DNA of 64,000 nucleotides from Pseudomonas mandelii (GTDB lineage Bacteria; Pseudomonadota; Gammaproteobacteria; Pseudomonadales; Pseudomonadaceae). Below the pieces are notes generated by a model that did not search any database, was not told the origin of the DNA, and was given only the letters and a program-made list of their open reading frames with translations. The DNA lies in assembly GCF_006438925.1 (NCBI RefSeq), contig NZ_RCZA01000002.1:1-64000 (forward strand), written 5' to 3'. Below, piece by piece: positions 36,811 to 47,818 of the stretch (positions within the stretch are counted from its first letter, which is position 1; each line of letters starts with the position of its first letter). The position numbers and the translations under genes are program-made.

Positions 36811-37554
36811 TTAACTCATGTACATCCCGCCGTTCACCGGGATTGTAGCCCCAGTAACGTAAGCCGCACCGTCGGATGCAAGAAAAGCGACCACAGACGC
36901 GATCTCTTGAGCTTGCCCCAGACGGCCCAGCGGAATCTGCGTCTGCAAGGCTTCACGCTGTGCCTCGGGCAGTTCGCGGGTCATATCGGTGTCGATGAAC
37001 CCAGGGGTCACCGAGTTTACCGTAATCGAACGCGAACCGACTTCACGCGCCAATGAACGGCTGAAACCTTCCAGACCGGCCTTGGCGGCTGCGTAGTTTA
37101 CTTGGCCTGCGTTGCCCATGGCACCCACAACTGAGCCAATACTGATAATTCGTCCCCAACGGGCTTTGGTCATACCGCGCAAAACGCCCTTGGACAGGCG
37201 GAACAGACTGTTCAGGTTGGTATCGACGACGTCATGCCATTCGTCATTTTTCATGCGCATCATCAGATTATCGCGGGTGATACCGGCATTGTTGACCAGG
37301 ATCGCCGGCGCACCGAACTGCGATGTAATGCTCGCCAGTACTGCCGCAACGGATTCGTCGCTGGTGACATTGAGTTCCAGGCCAGTGCCTTGAATCCCGT
37401 TTTCCTTCAGGGTTGCCGCAATGCGCTCGGCACCCGAGGCAGACGTCGCGGTGCCGATAACGATGGCGCCCTGACGACCCAGTTCCAGGGCGATAGCCTG
37501 GCCGATACCGCGGCTCGCGCCAGTGACCAGTGCAACTTTACCTTGCAGACTCAT
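36811..37554 (-). CDS. fabG: 3-oxoacyl-[acyl-carrier-protein] reductase
   Basis: A 247-residue short-chain reductase that reduces 3-oxoacyl-ACP with NADPH. Cofactor motif TGASRGIG near residue 12, NNAG, and the catalytic Ser-Tyr-Lys (SIGSVVGAMGNAGQVNYAAAK). It lies 16 bases after fabD. Confidence 0.96.
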   Translation of the reverse strand: MSLQGKVALVTGASRGIGQAIALELGRQGAIVIGTATSASGAERIAATLKENGIQGTGLELNVTSDESVAAVLASITSQFGAPAILVNNAGITRDNLMMRMKNDEWHDVVDTNLNSLFRLSKGVLRGMTKARWGRIISIGSVVGAMGNAGQVNYAAAKAGLEGFSRSLAREVGSRSITVNSVTPGFIDTDMTRELPEAQREALQTQIPLGRLGQAQEIASVVAFLASDGAAYVTGATIPVNGGMYMS

Positions 37555-37570
37555 GCAGGCTTCTCCTGAT

Positions 37571-38509
37571 TCAGGCCAACGCTGCGCGAGCGGCAGCGAA
37601 GGCGTCGGGGGTATTGAGGTTGGATGTCGACACGCCTTCGGCGCAGCGCTTGTTCAGGCCAGCCAGCACTTTACCTGGGCCGCATTCGACCAACTGGGTA
37701 GCACCTTTGGCAGCCAACGCTTGAACCGATTCGACCCAGCGTACAGGCTTGTAAAGCTGCTCGAGCAGATCGCGCTTGAGGGTTTCCAGATCGGCCGGCA
37801 CATGGGCGCTGACGTTCTGAACCACCGGGATCTGCGGCGCCTGCCAGTCGATCGCTGCGATCGACTCGGCGAAACGCTCGGCTGCCGGACGCATCAGCTC
37901 GCAATGGGACGGCACGCTGACCGGCAAAGGCATGGCGCGCTTGGCACCACGGGCCTTGCAGCCTTCGATGGCACGCTCGACCGCTGCCTTGGCACCGGCG
38001 ATGACCACTTGGCCAGGGGAGTTGAAGTTGACCGCACTGACCACCTCGCCTTGCGCCGCTTCGGCACAGGCTGCCAGCACATCAGCATCGTCCAGACCGA
38101 GAATGGCAGCCATGCCACCTTGCCCGGCCGGAACGGCTTCCTGCATCAACTGACCACGGCGTTCAACCAGCTTCACCGCGTCGCCCAGACTCAGACTGCC
38201 CGCGGCGACCAGAGCGCTGTATTCGCCCAGGCTGTGACCGGCAACATAAGCCGGACGCGCGCCGCCTTCAGCCAGCCACAGACGCCACAAGGCAATCGAG
38301 GCGGTCAGGATTGCCGGCTGGGTTTTATCGGTTTGGTTGAGTTGCTCTTCCGGCCCTTGCTGGGTCAGTGCCCACAGGTCGTAACCCAGAGCATCGGAAG
38401 CTTCTTTGAATGTTTCGAGGACAACCGGATGTTGTGCGCCCAACTCGGCCAGCATGCCGAGGGACTGCGAACCCTGTCCCGGAAAGACGAATGCGAGGGA
38501 AGCAGACAT
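37571..38509 (-). CDS. fabD: Malonyl-CoA-ACP transacylase
   Basis: A 312-residue acyltransferase that loads malonate onto ACP. FVFPGQGSQSLGM and the nucleophile elbow AGHSLGEYSALV are present, with the histidine in VSVPSHCELM. ATG 38509 gives the standard N-terminus; the frame is open 33 codons further without similarity. Confidence 0.96.
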   Translation of the reverse strand: MSASLAFVFPGQGSQSLGMLAELGAQHPVVLETFKEASDALGYDLWALTQQGPEEQLNQTDKTQPAILTASIALWRLWLAEGGARPAYVAGHSLGEYSALVAAGSLSLGDAVKLVERRGQLMQEAVPAGQGGMAAILGLDDADVLAACAEAAQGEVVSAVNFNSPGQVVIAGAKAAVERAIEGCKARGAKRAMPLPVSVPSHCELMRPAAERFAESIAAIDWQAPQIPVVQNVSAHVPADLETLKRDLLEQLYKPVRWVESVQALAAKGATQLVECGPGKVLAGLNKRCAEGVSTSNLNTPDAFAAARAALA

Positions 38510-38634
38510 GTAACAAGCCCCTAATGATCTTGTCGTCGGAGAATTGACGCCCCGCTTGGGGGACGCAAGAAACTGACAGTTGGATGGCAAATTGAACTGA
38601 GCGGTCACATTTAAGCATTGTCCGACGAAAACGC

Positions 38635-39645
38635 CTAAAGCAACAAATCCTCCAGGCGACCGTGAATGCGTTCCGGCAGGTTTTCCTGGATCTCGATCAA
38701 GGCGCGCTGAATGGCACTCTGGAAACCCTGAACCCCCGCCGAACCATGGCTTTTCACCACAATCCCCTGCAACCCGAGGAAGCTTGCGCCGTTATGCCGC
38801 GCAGGGGCCAGATCAGCTTGCAAGCGTTTCATCAGCGGCAATGCCAGAGCACCGACCATTTTCGACGCAAGGTTTTTCTTGAACAAGGCTTCGATGCGCC
38901 CGGCAATCATGGTCGCCAGGCCTTCGCTGGATTTGAGCAGGATATTGCCGACAAAACCGTCACAGACCACCACATCCGCCTCGCCACGGTACACACCGTC
39001 ACCTTCGACAAACCCGATGTAGTTGATACCACGGGCACTTTGCAACAATGTTGCAGCGAGCTTGACCTGCTGATTGCCCTTGATGTCTTCAGTGCCAATG
39101 TTCAGCAGCGCCACTCGCGGACGAACGATACCCAGGGTTTCCGCCGCCACCGATCCCATCACGGCGAACTGCAATAGATGCTCGGCGCTGCAATCGACAT
39201 TGGCGCCCAGGTCGAGCAACTGGCAATAACCCTTCTGCGTCGGAATCGCCGCCACCATCGCCGGCCGATCAATGCCTGGCAAGGTCTTGAGCACAAACCG
39301 CGACAACGCCATCAGCGCACCGGTATTGCCGGCACTGACACAAGCCTGCACCTTGCCGTCTCGCAGCAACTCCAGCGCCACGCGCATCGATGAGTCGGGC
39401 TTGCCACGCAGGGCTTGGGCAGGTTTTTCGTCCATGGTGATGACTTCGGACGCCGGCGCGATCGACAGACGCGAGCGATCCACAGCCGATTGGCCAGAGA
39501 GCAATTCTTCAAGAAGGGAGGGTTGACCGACGAGGGTCAGGTGCAGCGAGGGCGTAGCAGACAGGCAAGCAAGGCTGGCCTGAACAATGCTGCGGGGACC
39601 GAAGTCCCCGCCCATTGCGTCAATCGCGATGACTTGAGCAGACAA
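38635..39645 (-). CDS. plsX: Phosphate acyltransferase
   Basis: A 336-residue enzyme making acyl-phosphate from acyl-ACP for phosphatidate synthesis. [12 protein letters not shown] at the N-terminus and [17 protein letters not shown] are typical. The start is TTG 39645, four bases after the rpmF stop, with no better start upstream; a rare start codon may lower its expression relative to rpmF. Confidence 0.94.
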   Translation of the reverse strand: MSAQVIAIDAMGGDFGPRSIVQASLACLSATPSLHLTLVGQPSLLEELLSGQSAVDRSRLSIAPASEVITMDEKPAQALRGKPDSSMRVALELLRDGKVQACVSAGNTGALMALSRFVLKTLPGIDRPAMVAAIPTQKGYCQLLDLGANVDCSAEHLLQFAVMGSVAAETLGIVRPRVALLNIGTEDIKGNQQVKLAATLLQSARGINYIGFVEGDGVYRGEADVVVCDGFVGNILLKSSEGLATMIAGRIEALFKKNLASKMVGALALPLMKRLQADLAPARHNGASFLGLQGIVVKSHGSAGVQGFQSAIQRALIEIQENLPERIHGRLEDLLL

Positions 39646-39649
39646 GTGA

Positions 39650-39832
39650 TTACTCGTCAGCGCCCTTGTCGATCACTTTACGGCCACGGTATACGCCTTC
39701 TGGCGAAACGTGGTGACGCAGGTGAATTTCACCGGTGGTTTTTTCTACAGACAGAGTGCTTGCCGTCAGGGCGTCGTGCGAACGACGCATGTCACGGGCA
39801 GAGCGGGATTTTTTGTTCTGCTGAACAGCCAT
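39650..39832 (-). CDS. rpmF: 50S ribosomal protein L32
   Basis: A 60-residue basic protein ([20 protein letters not shown]). The zinc cysteines found in some L32 proteins are absent, as usual for gamma-proteobacteria. It lies between the DUF177 gene and plsX. Confidence 0.97.
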   Translation of the reverse strand: MAVQQNKKSRSARDMRRSHDALTASTLSVEKTTGEIHLRHHVSPEGVYRGRKVIDKGADE

Positions 39833-39845
39833 AATTGATTAACTC

Positions 39846-40373
39846 CTAAACGTTTGGGTCACGCTTTAACTGCGCCAATACACTGAACGGGTTGGACCGC
39901 GTTACCTCGTCCTCGCTCGGTTCGGGCTCATCGAGACCCGCCGGCTGCTGGCATTCTTCCGGATGATGAGCAGGCACAATGGGCAAGGCGAGCAGAAGCT
40001 CCTCCTCGATCAGTGACTGCAGATCCAAAGGATCTTCGCCCAGTTCCAGCACGTCATAACCTTTCGGCAACGACTGGGTATTCGCACCCTCCTTCACCAC
40101 AGCATAACTGCATTCGCTATGGATCGGCAGGGTGACCAGCTCAAGACAACGCTGGCAAACCATTTTGACTTCGGTGTCGATAAAACTGTGGATTACCACA
40201 GACTTACGTTCATCTCGTTCAAAAACGAATTTAGCCTGCACCGTACCGACAGTATCGGAAAGCGGGTCGCAGAGTCTCTCCAAATCGGCCAGCAGCAGTT
40301 CACCTTGAAGGGTGGTGCCACGATCAGCCAATTTGCGCGGGTCAACGTGAGGTGGAATCGGGTCATTCAACAT
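39846..40373 (-). CDS. DUF177/YceD protein
   Basis: A 175-residue acidic protein of the YceD family, nearly always found upstream of rpmF and linked to 23S rRNA accumulation. The conserved CQRCLE motif is at about residue 72 in this protein. It is the first gene of the yceD-rpmF-plsX set and is transcribed away from maf. Confidence 0.92.
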   Translation of the reverse strand: MLNDPIPPHVDPRKLADRGTTLQGELLLADLERLCDPLSDTVGTVQAKFVFERDERKSVVIHSFIDTEVKMVCQRCLELVTLPIHSECSYAVVKEGANTQSLPKGYDVLELGEDPLDLQSLIEEELLLALPIVPAHHPEECQQPAGLDEPEPSEDEVTRSNPFSVLAQLKRDPNV

Positions 40374-40478
40374 AGGCGCAGCATTATAGGGATGCCCCCA
40401 GCCATGTCAAAGGAAATTCAGCCCTGTCCGTCACTTGGAAGCCTCGCTAGAATTCGTGCCTGTCTTCTGGAGATGCGC

Positions 40479-41057
40479 ATGCTGCCTTTATTACTCGCTT
40501 CTAGCTCGGTTTATCGCCGGGAATTGCTGGCCCGCCTGCAGCTGCCGTTTACCTGCAGCTCACCGGATATTGACGAAAGCCATCGCCCGGACGAGTCCGC
40601 CATCGAGCTGGTCAAGCGCCTCGCCGAGGAAAAAGCACGCGCGCTGGCCAGCAGCCACCCCGCTCACCTGATCATCGGCTCCGATCAGGTCGCCGTACTT
40701 GGGGATCGGATCATCGGCAAACCGCACACCTTCGAAAAGGCCCGCGAACAATTACTGGCCTCGAGCGGCAACTGCGTGACCTTCCTTACCGGCCTGGCCC
40801 TGCTCAACAGCCAGACCGGCGATTGCCAGGTCGACTGTGTGCCGTTCACCGTGAACATGCGCACACTCGACACCGCACGCATCGAACGTTACCTGCGCGC
40901 CGAACAGCCCTACGACTGCGCTGGCAGCTTCAAAGCCGAAGGTTTGGGGGTGAGCCTGTTTAAAAGCACCGAAGGCCCTGACGCCACCAGCCTGATCGGC
41001 CTGCCATTGATTCGCCTGGTGGACATGCTGCTGGCCGAAGGTGTGCAGATACCTTAA
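40479..41057 (+). CDS. Maf-like nucleotide pyrophosphatase (YceF type)
   Basis: A 192-residue Maf/HAM1-related protein. LLLASSSVYRRELLARL at the N-terminus, ESHRPDE, and IIGSDQVAVLGDRIIGKP (active-site Asp) are family marks. YceF-type members hydrolyse m7GTP. ATG 40479 is chosen because GGAG lies six bases upstream; MRM two codons earlier is possible. It diverges from the DUF177 gene. Confidence 0.93.
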   Translation: MLPLLLASSSVYRRELLARLQLPFTCSSPDIDESHRPDESAIELVKRLAEEKARALASSHPAHLIIGSDQVAVLGDRIIGKPHTFEKAREQLLASSGNCVTFLTGLALLNSQTGDCQVDCVPFTVNMRTLDTARIERYLRAEQPYDCAGSFKAEGLGVSLFKSTEGPDATSLIGLPLIRLVDMLLAEGVQIP

Positions 41058-41062
41058 AGATC

Positions 41063-41153
41063 AAAGATCGCAGCCTCGTTTCACTCGACAGCTCCTACAT
41101 TGAAATGCGTATCCCTTGTAGGAGCTGTCGAGTGAAACGAGGCTGCGATCTTT
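41063..41153. repeat. REP doublet, GCTGCGATCTTT family with CGTTTCACTCGA centre
   Basis: Perfect arms of 37 bases (41063-41099 and 41117-41153) with a 17-base spacer. The centre differs from the TTCGGCAGC type seen at 10861. Confidence 0.9.
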
Positions 41154-41160
41154 TGACTTA

Positions 41161-41187
41161 AAAAAACCGGCAAAAGCCGGTTTTTTT
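41161..41187. terminator. Bidirectional terminator between maf and sppA
   Basis: AAAAACCGGC-AAAA-GCCGGTTTTT serves the convergent maf-like and sppA genes. Confidence 0.85.
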
Positions 41188-41201
41188 ATGCAGCCAGAAA
41201 A

Positions 41202-42191
41202 TCAGCGCAACGAAGGTCCCTGAAAGCCCATCCACATCGCCAGATGCTCAGCCACGCTGGCTCCGAGTTTTTTCGAGAAGCGATCGAAAGGCGATTCCTG
41301 AACGGTGAAATCCACCAACTCTTTCTCGCCGATCACGTCACGCGCCACCGAACTGGCATTCCCCAGACCATCGATCAGGCCCAGCGGCAAAGCTTGCTCC
41401 CCGTTCCAGACCAACCCGGAAAACAGCTCCGGATGTTCCTTGTCCTTGAGACGGTCGCCACGGCCCTTTTTCACACTATTGATGAACTGCTGGTGTGTCG
41501 TATCCAGCACACCCTGCCAGAACTGAGTCTCCTCGGGCTTCTGCGGCTGGAACGGGTCGAGGAACGACTTGTGCTCGCCCGACGTGTAAGTCCGACGCTC
41601 GACGCCGAGCTTCTCCATGGTGCCGACAAAGCCGTAACCGGCCGCTGTCACACCAATGGAACCGACCAGACTCGCCTTGTCGGCGTAAATCTGATCCGCC
41701 GCACTTGCGATGTAATAAGCACCGGAAGCGCCCAGATCCGAGATCACCGCGTACACCTTGGTATCCGGGTGCAAGCCGCGCAGACGGACAATTTCGTCAT
41801 ACACATAACCCGACTGCACCGGACTGCCGCCCGGACTGTTGATTCGCAGGATGACACCCTTGACCTTCTCGTCCTCGAAGGCTGCACGCAGACTGCCGAC
41901 GATGTTGTCAGCGCTGGCAGGCTCCTTGTCGGCGATCATGCCGGTCACGTCGATCAGCGCGGTGTAGTTGCCACTGCGGGTGGCCGCTTTTTCCATGTCC
42001 ATCAGCGGCGTGAACAGGATCAACGCACCAAACAGGTACACAAAGGTCAGCAGCTTGAAGAAAATCCCCCAGCGACGGGACCGGCGCTGCTCCTGCACGC
42101 TGGCCAGCAGGGTCTTTTCCAGCAGCTTCCAGCTTTTCTCGTCACCGCTCTCTGCGCTCGCCTTGGCGGGCGCTTTCCATTCGTCGGTCAT
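41202..42191 (-). CDS. sppA: S49-family signal peptide peptidase
   Basis: A 329-residue short-form SppA/SohB peptidase. One membrane helix lies at about residues 43-63 (FFKLLTFVYLFGALILF). The nucleophile serine is in DLGASGAYYIASAAD, and the lysine is probably in TSGEHKSFLDPF. It degrades cleaved signal peptides at the inner membrane. It follows the HAD phosphatase gene by 24 bases and is last of the rluC-HAD-sppA set. Confidence 0.92.
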   Translation of the reverse strand: MTDEWKAPAKASAESGDEKSWKLLEKTLLASVQEQRRSRRWGIFFKLLTFVYLFGALILFTPLMDMEKAATRSGNYTALIDVTGMIADKEPASADNIVGSLRAAFEDEKVKGVILRINSPGGSPVQSGYVYDEIVRLRGLHPDTKVYAVISDLGASGAYYIASAADQIYADKASLVGSIGVTAAGYGFVGTMEKLGVERRTYTSGEHKSFLDPFQPQKPEETQFWQGVLDTTHQQFINSVKKGRGDRLKDKEHPELFSGLVWNGEQALPLGLIDGLGNASSVARDVIGEKELVDFTVQESPFDRFSKKLGASVAEHLAMWMGFQGPSLR

Positions 42192-42215
42192 GACATCTAC
42201 CCCAGCAAAAACCTA

Positions 42216-42878
42216 TTAAGCCCGCTGACTAAGCCAGGCATGCAATTCTGAAAAACGATCAATGGCCAGTGCCGGCTCGAATAATTTCAACGCCTCGATC
42301 GATTGCGCGCCATAGCTGACTGCCACCGAATCCATGCCGGCGTTGCGCGCCATCTGCAAGTCGAAGGACGAATCGCCCACCATCAGCGCCTGCTCCGGGC
42401 GAACCCCACAATGAGCAACGATCTGCTCCAGCATCAGCGGATGGGGTTTACTGGCGGTTTCGTCGGCCGCGCGAGTGATATCGAAATAACCTTCCCAACC
42501 GTGCGACTTCAGCACCCGATCCAGCCCGCGACGGCCCTTGCCGGTCGCGACCGCCAAGTGATAACCCTCGGCACGAAACGCTTCCATCGACTCGACCACA
42601 CCCTCGAACAACGGCGAAGGAACAGCCTCCGAGGCGATGTAGTGATCCGCATAATGCTCACGGAATGCGATCAGCTCGGCATCGCTGATTTGCGGATACA
42701 ACGTACGAATCGCTTCCGGCAAGCCCAGACCGATGATGCCCTTGACGGCACAATCATCGCGCAACTGAAACCCGGAGCGCTCGGATGCGACATGCATCGA
42801 CTCGACAATCCGACCAATGGAGTCGGCGAGAGTGCCGTCCCAATCGAAAATCAGCAGCTTGTAATCAGATGGGCGCAC
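42216..42878 (-). CDS. HAD-superfamily phosphatase (Gph/YrfG-like)
   Basis: A 220-residue haloacid-dehalogenase phosphatase. The nucleophile Asp12 and Asp14 are in [10 protein letters not shown]; motif II is [10 protein letters not shown] and motif [17 protein letters not shown]. The substrate is not known; phosphoglycolate-like compounds are typical. It overlaps rluC by 14 bases. Confidence 0.9.
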   Translation of the reverse strand: MRPSDYKLLIFDWDGTLADSIGRIVESMHVASERSGFQLRDDCAVKGIIGLGLPEAIRTLYPQISDAELIAFREHYADHYIASEAVPSPLFEGVVESMEAFRAEGYHLAVATGKGRRGLDRVLKSHGWEGYFDITRAADETASKPHPLMLEQIVAHCGVRPEQALMVGDSSFDLQMARNAGMDSVAVSYGAQSIEALKLFEPALAIDRFSELHAWLSQRA

Positions 42879-43827
42879 TCAATCGCTCCACGGTTTTGGC
42901 CCACATCTCGTCGACCGGTGCCTGCAACTTCAGCTCACCACCATCCGGAAGCGGCACGGTCAGCATGTAGGCGTGCAGGAACAGACGTTTGCCGCCCAGG
43001 TCACGAATCTCTTTGCTGAAGCCTTCATCGCCGTACTTGGTGTCGCCAGCGATGCAATGCCCGGCGTGCAGGGTATGGACGCGGATCTGGTGAGTCCGGC
43101 CGGTGATCGGTTTGGCTTCGATCAGGGTGGCAAAGTCGCCAAAACGACGCAGGACCTTGAACACGGTCACGGACTCTTTGCCCTCCTCCTCGTCGACCTC
43201 GACCATACGCTCGCCGGAGCGCAGGTTGCTCTTGCCGAGCGACGCCCGGACTTGCTTGATCGAGGCCGCCCAGTTGCCGCGAACCAGCGCCATATAGCGC
43301 TTATCGACGCCATCGCCGCGCAAAGCCGTGTGCAAGTGACGCAGCATGCTGCGCTTCTTGGCGATCATCAACAGGCCGGAGGTGTCACGGTCGAGACGGT
43401 GAACCAGTTCGAGCTCCTTGCAATCGGGACGCAACTGACGAAAGGCTTCGATCACCCCGTAAGTCAAGCCGCTGCCACCGTGAACCGCGATGCCGCAAGG
43501 CTTGTTGATCACGATCAACGCCTTGTCCTCGAACACAATCGAGGCTTCGAGGCGCTGCAGCAGGCCTTGGGCCAGTGGCACAGGCTCGTCGCGCTCAGGC
43601 ACGCGAACCGGCGGCACGCGCACGATATCGCCCGCCTGCAGCTTGTATTCGGGCTTGATCCGACCTTTGTTCACTCGCACTTCGCCTTTGCGCAAAATGC
43701 GGTAAATCAAGGTCTTGGGCACGCCTTTGAGCCGAGCGAGAAGGAAGTTATCAATACGTTGGCCGGCATATTCCGGCGAGACCTCCAGCAGTTGTACGGC
43801 TGGGGTCGAAGGGGCAGTAGTCGTCAT
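42865..43827 (-). CDS. rluC: 23S rRNA pseudouridine synthase
   Basis: A 320-residue RluA-family synthase that modifies 23S rRNA (U955, U2504 and U2580 in E. coli). An N-terminal S4 RNA-binding domain ([20 protein letters not shown]) is followed by the catalytic HRLDRDTSG with Asp146. It lies opposite rne, as in E. coli and other Pseudomonas. Confidence 0.95.
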   Translation of the reverse strand: MTTTAPSTPAVQLLEVSPEYAGQRIDNFLLARLKGVPKTLIYRILRKGEVRVNKGRIKPEYKLQAGDIVRVPPVRVPERDEPVPLAQGLLQRLEASIVFEDKALIVINKPCGIAVHGGSGLTYGVIEAFRQLRPDCKELELVHRLDRDTSGLLMIAKKRSMLRHLHTALRGDGVDKRYMALVRGNWAASIKQVRASLGKSNLRSGERMVEVDEEEGKESVTVFKVLRRFGDFATLIEAKPITGRTHQIRVHTLHAGHCIAGDTKYGDEGFSKEIRDLGGKRLFLHAYMLTVPLPDGGELKLQAPVDEMWAKTVERLSAPI

Positions 43828-43856
43828 GGCGCGGATGATAACAATTTTTTATGGAA

Positions 43857-43885
43857 TTGAAGCACTTAATCATTGCTGCTATAGT
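43857..43885 (+). promoter_or_regulatory. Promoter of rne
   Basis: TTGAAG (43857-43862) and TATAGT (43880-43885) are 17 bases apart, between the divergent rluC and rne. The expected start near 43892 gives a leader of about 637 bases. Confidence 0.6.
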
Positions 43886-43891
43886 CGCGAA

Positions 43892-44528
43892 CGCCGCCAA
43901 AAGTGGCCTGGACAGCGGACTAACGGTCAAAAACCGGCCCTGACCAACGCAATTCACGAGGACGAGAGGCCGTCCTACGGGGCTTTCGCTACGAAACGGT
44001 AGAGTTTGCAGTTGTAACGAGCGCAGGTGACATGAGGCCTGAAGCATGCCGCAAAGCAGAGTTTTCACTCGCCTTGCGAGCAAATATTCACGGCCAGTTC
44101 ACAAAGTGCAGTCAGCTACGAACAACCCCGAGCGAACGCTTCGGAAACAACGCCTAAATTAGCCATGATGCGTGACCTCCCCCTTTCGGAGCTCACGGTA
44201 AATGCCAACCCGCTGCGGATTCTGCGCGCGGCAGCACCCGAATTATCAGGGATACGTGTAGGGTGGAGATGCACAACCGCTGGACTGTGTAGCAATAGGC
44301 TTTATCAAGACGCTTCATCTCGTCCACAGCCGCTGGTTGATTCCTCCTCCTGACTGAGTGCTTAAGTAGCCACAGCAAGCAGGACGCGTACGTCGCGACG
44401 CCGGCCCAATTGGTCGGGGTTCGCTAGACACTGGAGTGTCCAACCACTCCTGACGCACCTGACACCGACCATGAGAAGTCGTGTGTGCCGAACGCCGTTT
44501 CCGGCAGCCCGGAAACCGACGGTACTAC
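43892..44528 (+). other. Long structured 5' leader of rne
   Basis: No gene was found in the 701 bases between rluC and rne. The leader holds several hairpins, including AGGACG/CGTCCT near 43957-43974 and GTTTCCGG-CAGC-CCGGAAAC (44497-44516), which ends 12 bases before the ATG. No standard ribosome site precedes the start. In E. coli RNase E controls its own mRNA through the 5' leader; the same role is inferred here. It does not visibly share the enteric rne5 sequence. Confidence 0.6.
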
Positions 44529-47500
44529 ATGAAAAGAATGCTGATTAACGCAACTCAACCCGAAGAGTTGCGTGTTGCACTGGTAGATGGCCAACGCCTC
44601 TACGACCTGGACATCGAATCCGGTGCACGCGAGCAGAAAAAGGCCAACATCTATAAAGGCCGGATTACTCGCATCGAACCAAGCCTTGAGGCTGCCTTTG
44701 TCGATTTCGGCTCTGAGCGCCACGGCTTCCTGCCCCTTAAAGAAATCTCCCGCGAATACTTCAAGAAAGCCCCCGAAGGCCGCGTCAACATCAAGGACGT
44801 CCTGAGCGAAGGCCAGGAAGTCATCGTCCAGGTCGAAAAAGAAGAACGTGGCAACAAGGGCGCAGCCCTGACCACCTTCATCAGCCTGGCCGGTCGTTAC
44901 CTGGTTCTGATGCCGAACAACCCGCGTGCGGGCGGTATCTCCCGTCGCATCGAAGGTGAAGAGCGCAACGAACTGCGTGAAGCCCTGAACGGCCTGGTTG
45001 CGCCAGCCGACATGGGTCTGATCGTTCGCACTGCCGGCCTGGGCCGCAGCAGCGAAGAAATGCAGTGGGACCTCGACTACCTGCTGCAACTCTGGACCGC
45101 CATCAAAGAAGCCTCGCTGGATCGCTCCGCGCCGTTCCTGATCTACCAGGAAAGCAACGTGATCATCCGCGCCATCCGCGATTACCTGCGCCAGGACATC
45201 GGCGAAGTGCTGATCGACAGCGTTGAAGCCCAGGACGAAGCCCTGACCTTCATCCGCCAGGTGATGCCGCAGTACGCCAGCAAGATCAAGCTGTACGAAG
45301 ACAGCGTTCCGCTGTTCAACCGTTTCCAGATCGAAAGCCAGATCGAGACCGCTTTCCAGCGCGTCGTTGAATTGCCTTCCGGTGGTTCCATCGTTATCGA
45401 TCCGACCGAAGCCCTGGTGTCCATCGACATCAACTCGGCGCGCGCCACCAAAGGCAGCGACATCGAAGAAACTGCTCTGCAGACCAACCTTGAAGCCGCC
45501 GAAGAAATCGCCCGTCAGTTGCGCTTGCGCGACATCGGCGGCCTGATCGTCATCGATTTCATCGACATGACCCCTGCCAAGAACCAGCGCGCCGTGGAAG
45601 AGAAAGTCCGCGAATGCCTGGAAGCCGACCGCGCTCGCGTGCAAGTCGGTCGCATCTCGCGCTTCGGCCTGCTGGAAATGTCCCGTCAGCGCCTGCGTCC
45701 ATCCCTGGGCGAAAGCAGCGGCATCGTTTGCCCGCGTTGCAACGGCACCGGCATCATCCGTGACGTTGAATCGCTGTCGCTGGCGATTCTGCGCCTGATC
45801 GAAGAAGAAGCCCTGAAAGACCGCACTGCCGAAGTTCGCGCCCAAGTGCCGATCCCGGTCGCTGCGTTCCTGCTCAACGAAAAACGCAACTCGATCACCA
45901 AGATCGAACTGCGCACCCGTGCCCGCATCGTCATTCTGCCGAACGATCACCTCGAAACGCCGCACTTCGAAGTTCAGCGTCTGCGCGATGACAGCCCGGA
46001 AGCCGCGGTCGGCCAGTCCAGCTACGAAATCGCTGCTGCCGCTGCCGAAGTCGAAGAAGTACAGCCAGCCGCTGCGACCCGCACCCTGGTTCGCCAGGAA
46101 GCCGCGGTCAAGACGGCTCCGGCCCGCGCCAACGCTCCGGTTCCGACCGAAGTCGTCGCTGCCGCACCTGTTGCCGCACCGGCCGCCGCGCCAGAGCCAA
46201 GCCTGTTCAAAGGCCTGGTGAAATCGCTGGTCAGCCTGTTCGCGACCAAAGAAGAGCCTGCTGCTCCGGTTGTGGTTGAAAAACCGGCCGCCGAGCGTCC
46301 GGCACGCAACGAAGAGCGTCGCAACGGTCGTCAGCAGAGCCGCAACCGTAACGGTCGCCGCGATGAAGAGCGCAAGCCCCGTGAGGAACGTGCACCGCGT
46401 GAAGAACGCGCACCACGTGAGCCACGTGAAGCCCGCGAGGAAACTCCAGCAGTAGCAGTCGCCCGCGAAGAACGCGCTCCACGTGAAGAGCGCGCACCAC
46501 GCGCACCTCGTGAAGAACGTGCTCCGCGCGCTCCTCGCGAAGATCGCAAGCCACGTGGCGATCGTGAAGAACGCCCGGTTCGTGAACTGCGTGAGCCTCT
46601 GGATGCCGCTCCGGCCGCCGCCGCTGCTGCTACCGCTGAAGAGCGTCCAGCCCGTCAGCCACGCGAAGAACGTGCTCCACGCCCACCGCGTGAAGAACGT
46701 CAGCCACGTGCCGAGCAAGCCGCTGCCGCCGTTGCCGCCGTTGCCGAAGAAGAGCTGGTTACCAACGAAGAGCAACTGCAGGAAGACGGCCAGGACGGCG
46801 CCGAAGGCGATCGTCCACGCCGCCGCTCCCGTGGCCAGCGTCGTCGCAGCAACCGTCGCGAGCGTCAACGCGATGCCAACGGTAATGTGATCGAAGGTTC
46901 GGAAGAATCCGAGTCCGCCGAAGGTAACGAAGCTGCTGAAACCAACGAAGCGCCAAGCGCTGCCGATCTGGCCGCCGGCCTGGCTGTTACCGCAGCCGTT
47001 GCCAGCACTGTGATCAGCGCTCCAGCCGAAGCACAGGCTAACGAGCAAGCCGAACGCGCGACTGCCGCCCCCCTGGAAACTGCTCCAGTGGAAGCGCCAG
47101 TGGTTGAAGCAACGACTCCGGTCGAAGCCACCGCCGCCCCGGAAATCGAAGTGGCGCCGGTTCGTGAAGCACAGCCTGTATTTGAAGCTGCCGCTGAGCC
47201 AGTAGTTACCGCAGAACCGACTGCCGAAACAGCCACCGAAACAGTAACCGAAGCTGTCCGTGAAGTTCGCGAAGAGCAAACCGCGTTCAACTGGGTTGCC
47301 GAGCCAGTCGCCGCCGAAGCGCCAGAAGCCGAGGCCATGGTGTCCGAGCCAGTGGTTGCTGCTGCCGAGCCTGCTCCGGTGGTTGAAGCGCCGGTTGTTG
47401 CCGAAGTGGCCGCACCAGAAGTCGAAGCCGCCCCTGTCAGCGCCCTGACGCCAAGTGGCCGTGCGCCGAACGATCCACGTGAAGTACGTCGCCGCAAGCG

Positions 47501-47738
47501 TGAAGCCGAGCGTCTGCAGAAAGAAGCCGAACTGGCTGCCGCTGCTACTCCGGCTGCTGTCGAACCAGCACCGGTTGTCGCTGAAGTCGTCGAGGCAGCA
47601 CCTGCCCCGGCTGCTGAAGTCGCTGCTGCCGAACCAGCTGAATCGGTGATCGACGAAGCACCGCGCTCCGTTCAGGACGCGGTAGAGCAACACGAGCAAG
47701 CCCTGGAAAAAGAACACGAGCCTAAACCTCTCGTCTGA
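44529..47738 (+). CDS. rne: Ribonuclease E
   Basis: A 1069-residue endoribonuclease, the scaffold of the RNA degradosome. The N-terminal half has the S1 domain (about 37-118), the DNase I-like catalytic domain ([13 protein letters not shown] and IDFIDM) and the zinc link Cys401-Cys404 (CPRCNGTG). The C-terminal half is low complexity: an Arg/Glu-rich block of repeated PREERA units (about residues 610-740), then Ala/Glu/Pro-rich sequence. The start [10 protein letters not shown] at 44529 is standard. The gene has its own promoter and terminator. Confidence 0.97.
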   Translation: MKRMLINATQPEELRVALVDGQRLYDLDIESGAREQKKANIYKGRITRIEPSLEAAFVDFGSERHGFLPLKEISREYFKKAPEGRVNIKDVLSEGQEVIVQVEKEERGNKGAALTTFISLAGRYLVLMPNNPRAGGISRRIEGEERNELREALNGLVAPADMGLIVRTAGLGRSSEEMQWDLDYLLQLWTAIKEASLDRSAPFLIYQESNVIIRAIRDYLRQDIGEVLIDSVEAQDEALTFIRQVMPQYASKIKLYEDSVPLFNRFQIESQIETAFQRVVELPSGGSIVIDPTEALVSIDINSARATKGSDIEETALQTNLEAAEEIARQLRLRDIGGLIVIDFIDMTPAKNQRAVEEKVRECLEADRARVQVGRISRFGLLEMSRQRLRPSLGESSGIVCPRCNGTGIIRDVESLSLAILRLIEEEALKDRTAEVRAQVPIPVAAFLLNEKRNSITKIELRTRARIVILPNDHLETPHFEVQRLRDDSPEAAVGQSSYEIAAAAAEVEEVQPAAATRTLVRQEAAVKTAPARANAPVPTEVVAAAPVAAPAAAPEPSLFKGLVKSLVSLFATKEEPAAPVVVEKPAAERPARNEERRNGRQQSRNRNGRRDEERKPREERAPREERAPREPREAREETPAVAVAREERAPREERAPRAPREERAPRAPREDRKPRGDREERPVRELREPLDAAPAAAAAATAEERPARQPREERAPRPPREERQPRAEQAAAAVAAVAEEELVTNEEQLQEDGQDGAEGDRPRRRSRGQRRRSNRRERQRDANGNVIEGSEESESAEGNEAAETNEAPSAADLAAGLAVTAAVASTVISAPAEAQANEQAERATAAPLETAPVEAPVVEATTPVEATAAPEIEVAPVREAQPVFEAAAEPVVTAEPTAETATETVTEAVREVREEQTAFNWVAEPVAAEAPEAEAMVSEPVVAAAEPAPVVEAPVVAEVAAPEVEAAPVSALTPSGRAPNDPREVRRRKREAERLQKEAELAAAATPAAVEPAPVVAEVVEAAPAPAAEVAAAEPAESVIDEAPRSVQDAVEQHEQALEKEHEPKPLV

Positions 47739-47752
47739 TTCCATCGGCCACT

Positions 47753-47790
47753 AAAAAGCCCCGCCTGGTGATCCAGGCGGGGCTTTTTTT
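47753..47790 (+). terminator. Terminator of rne
   Basis: AGCCCCGCCTGG (47757-47768) pairs exactly with CCAGGCGGGGCT (47773-47784) and is followed by a T-run. Confidence 0.92.
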
Positions 47791-47818
47791 ATGCCACATG
47801 ACATCACACCGATCCCCT

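Noticed and set aside
44424..47744. Leftward open frame of 1106 codons
   Set aside because: It mirrors rne; its odd composition (Phe, Gly, Arg, Trp-rich) is the shadow of the Glu/Ala/Arg codons of RNase E.
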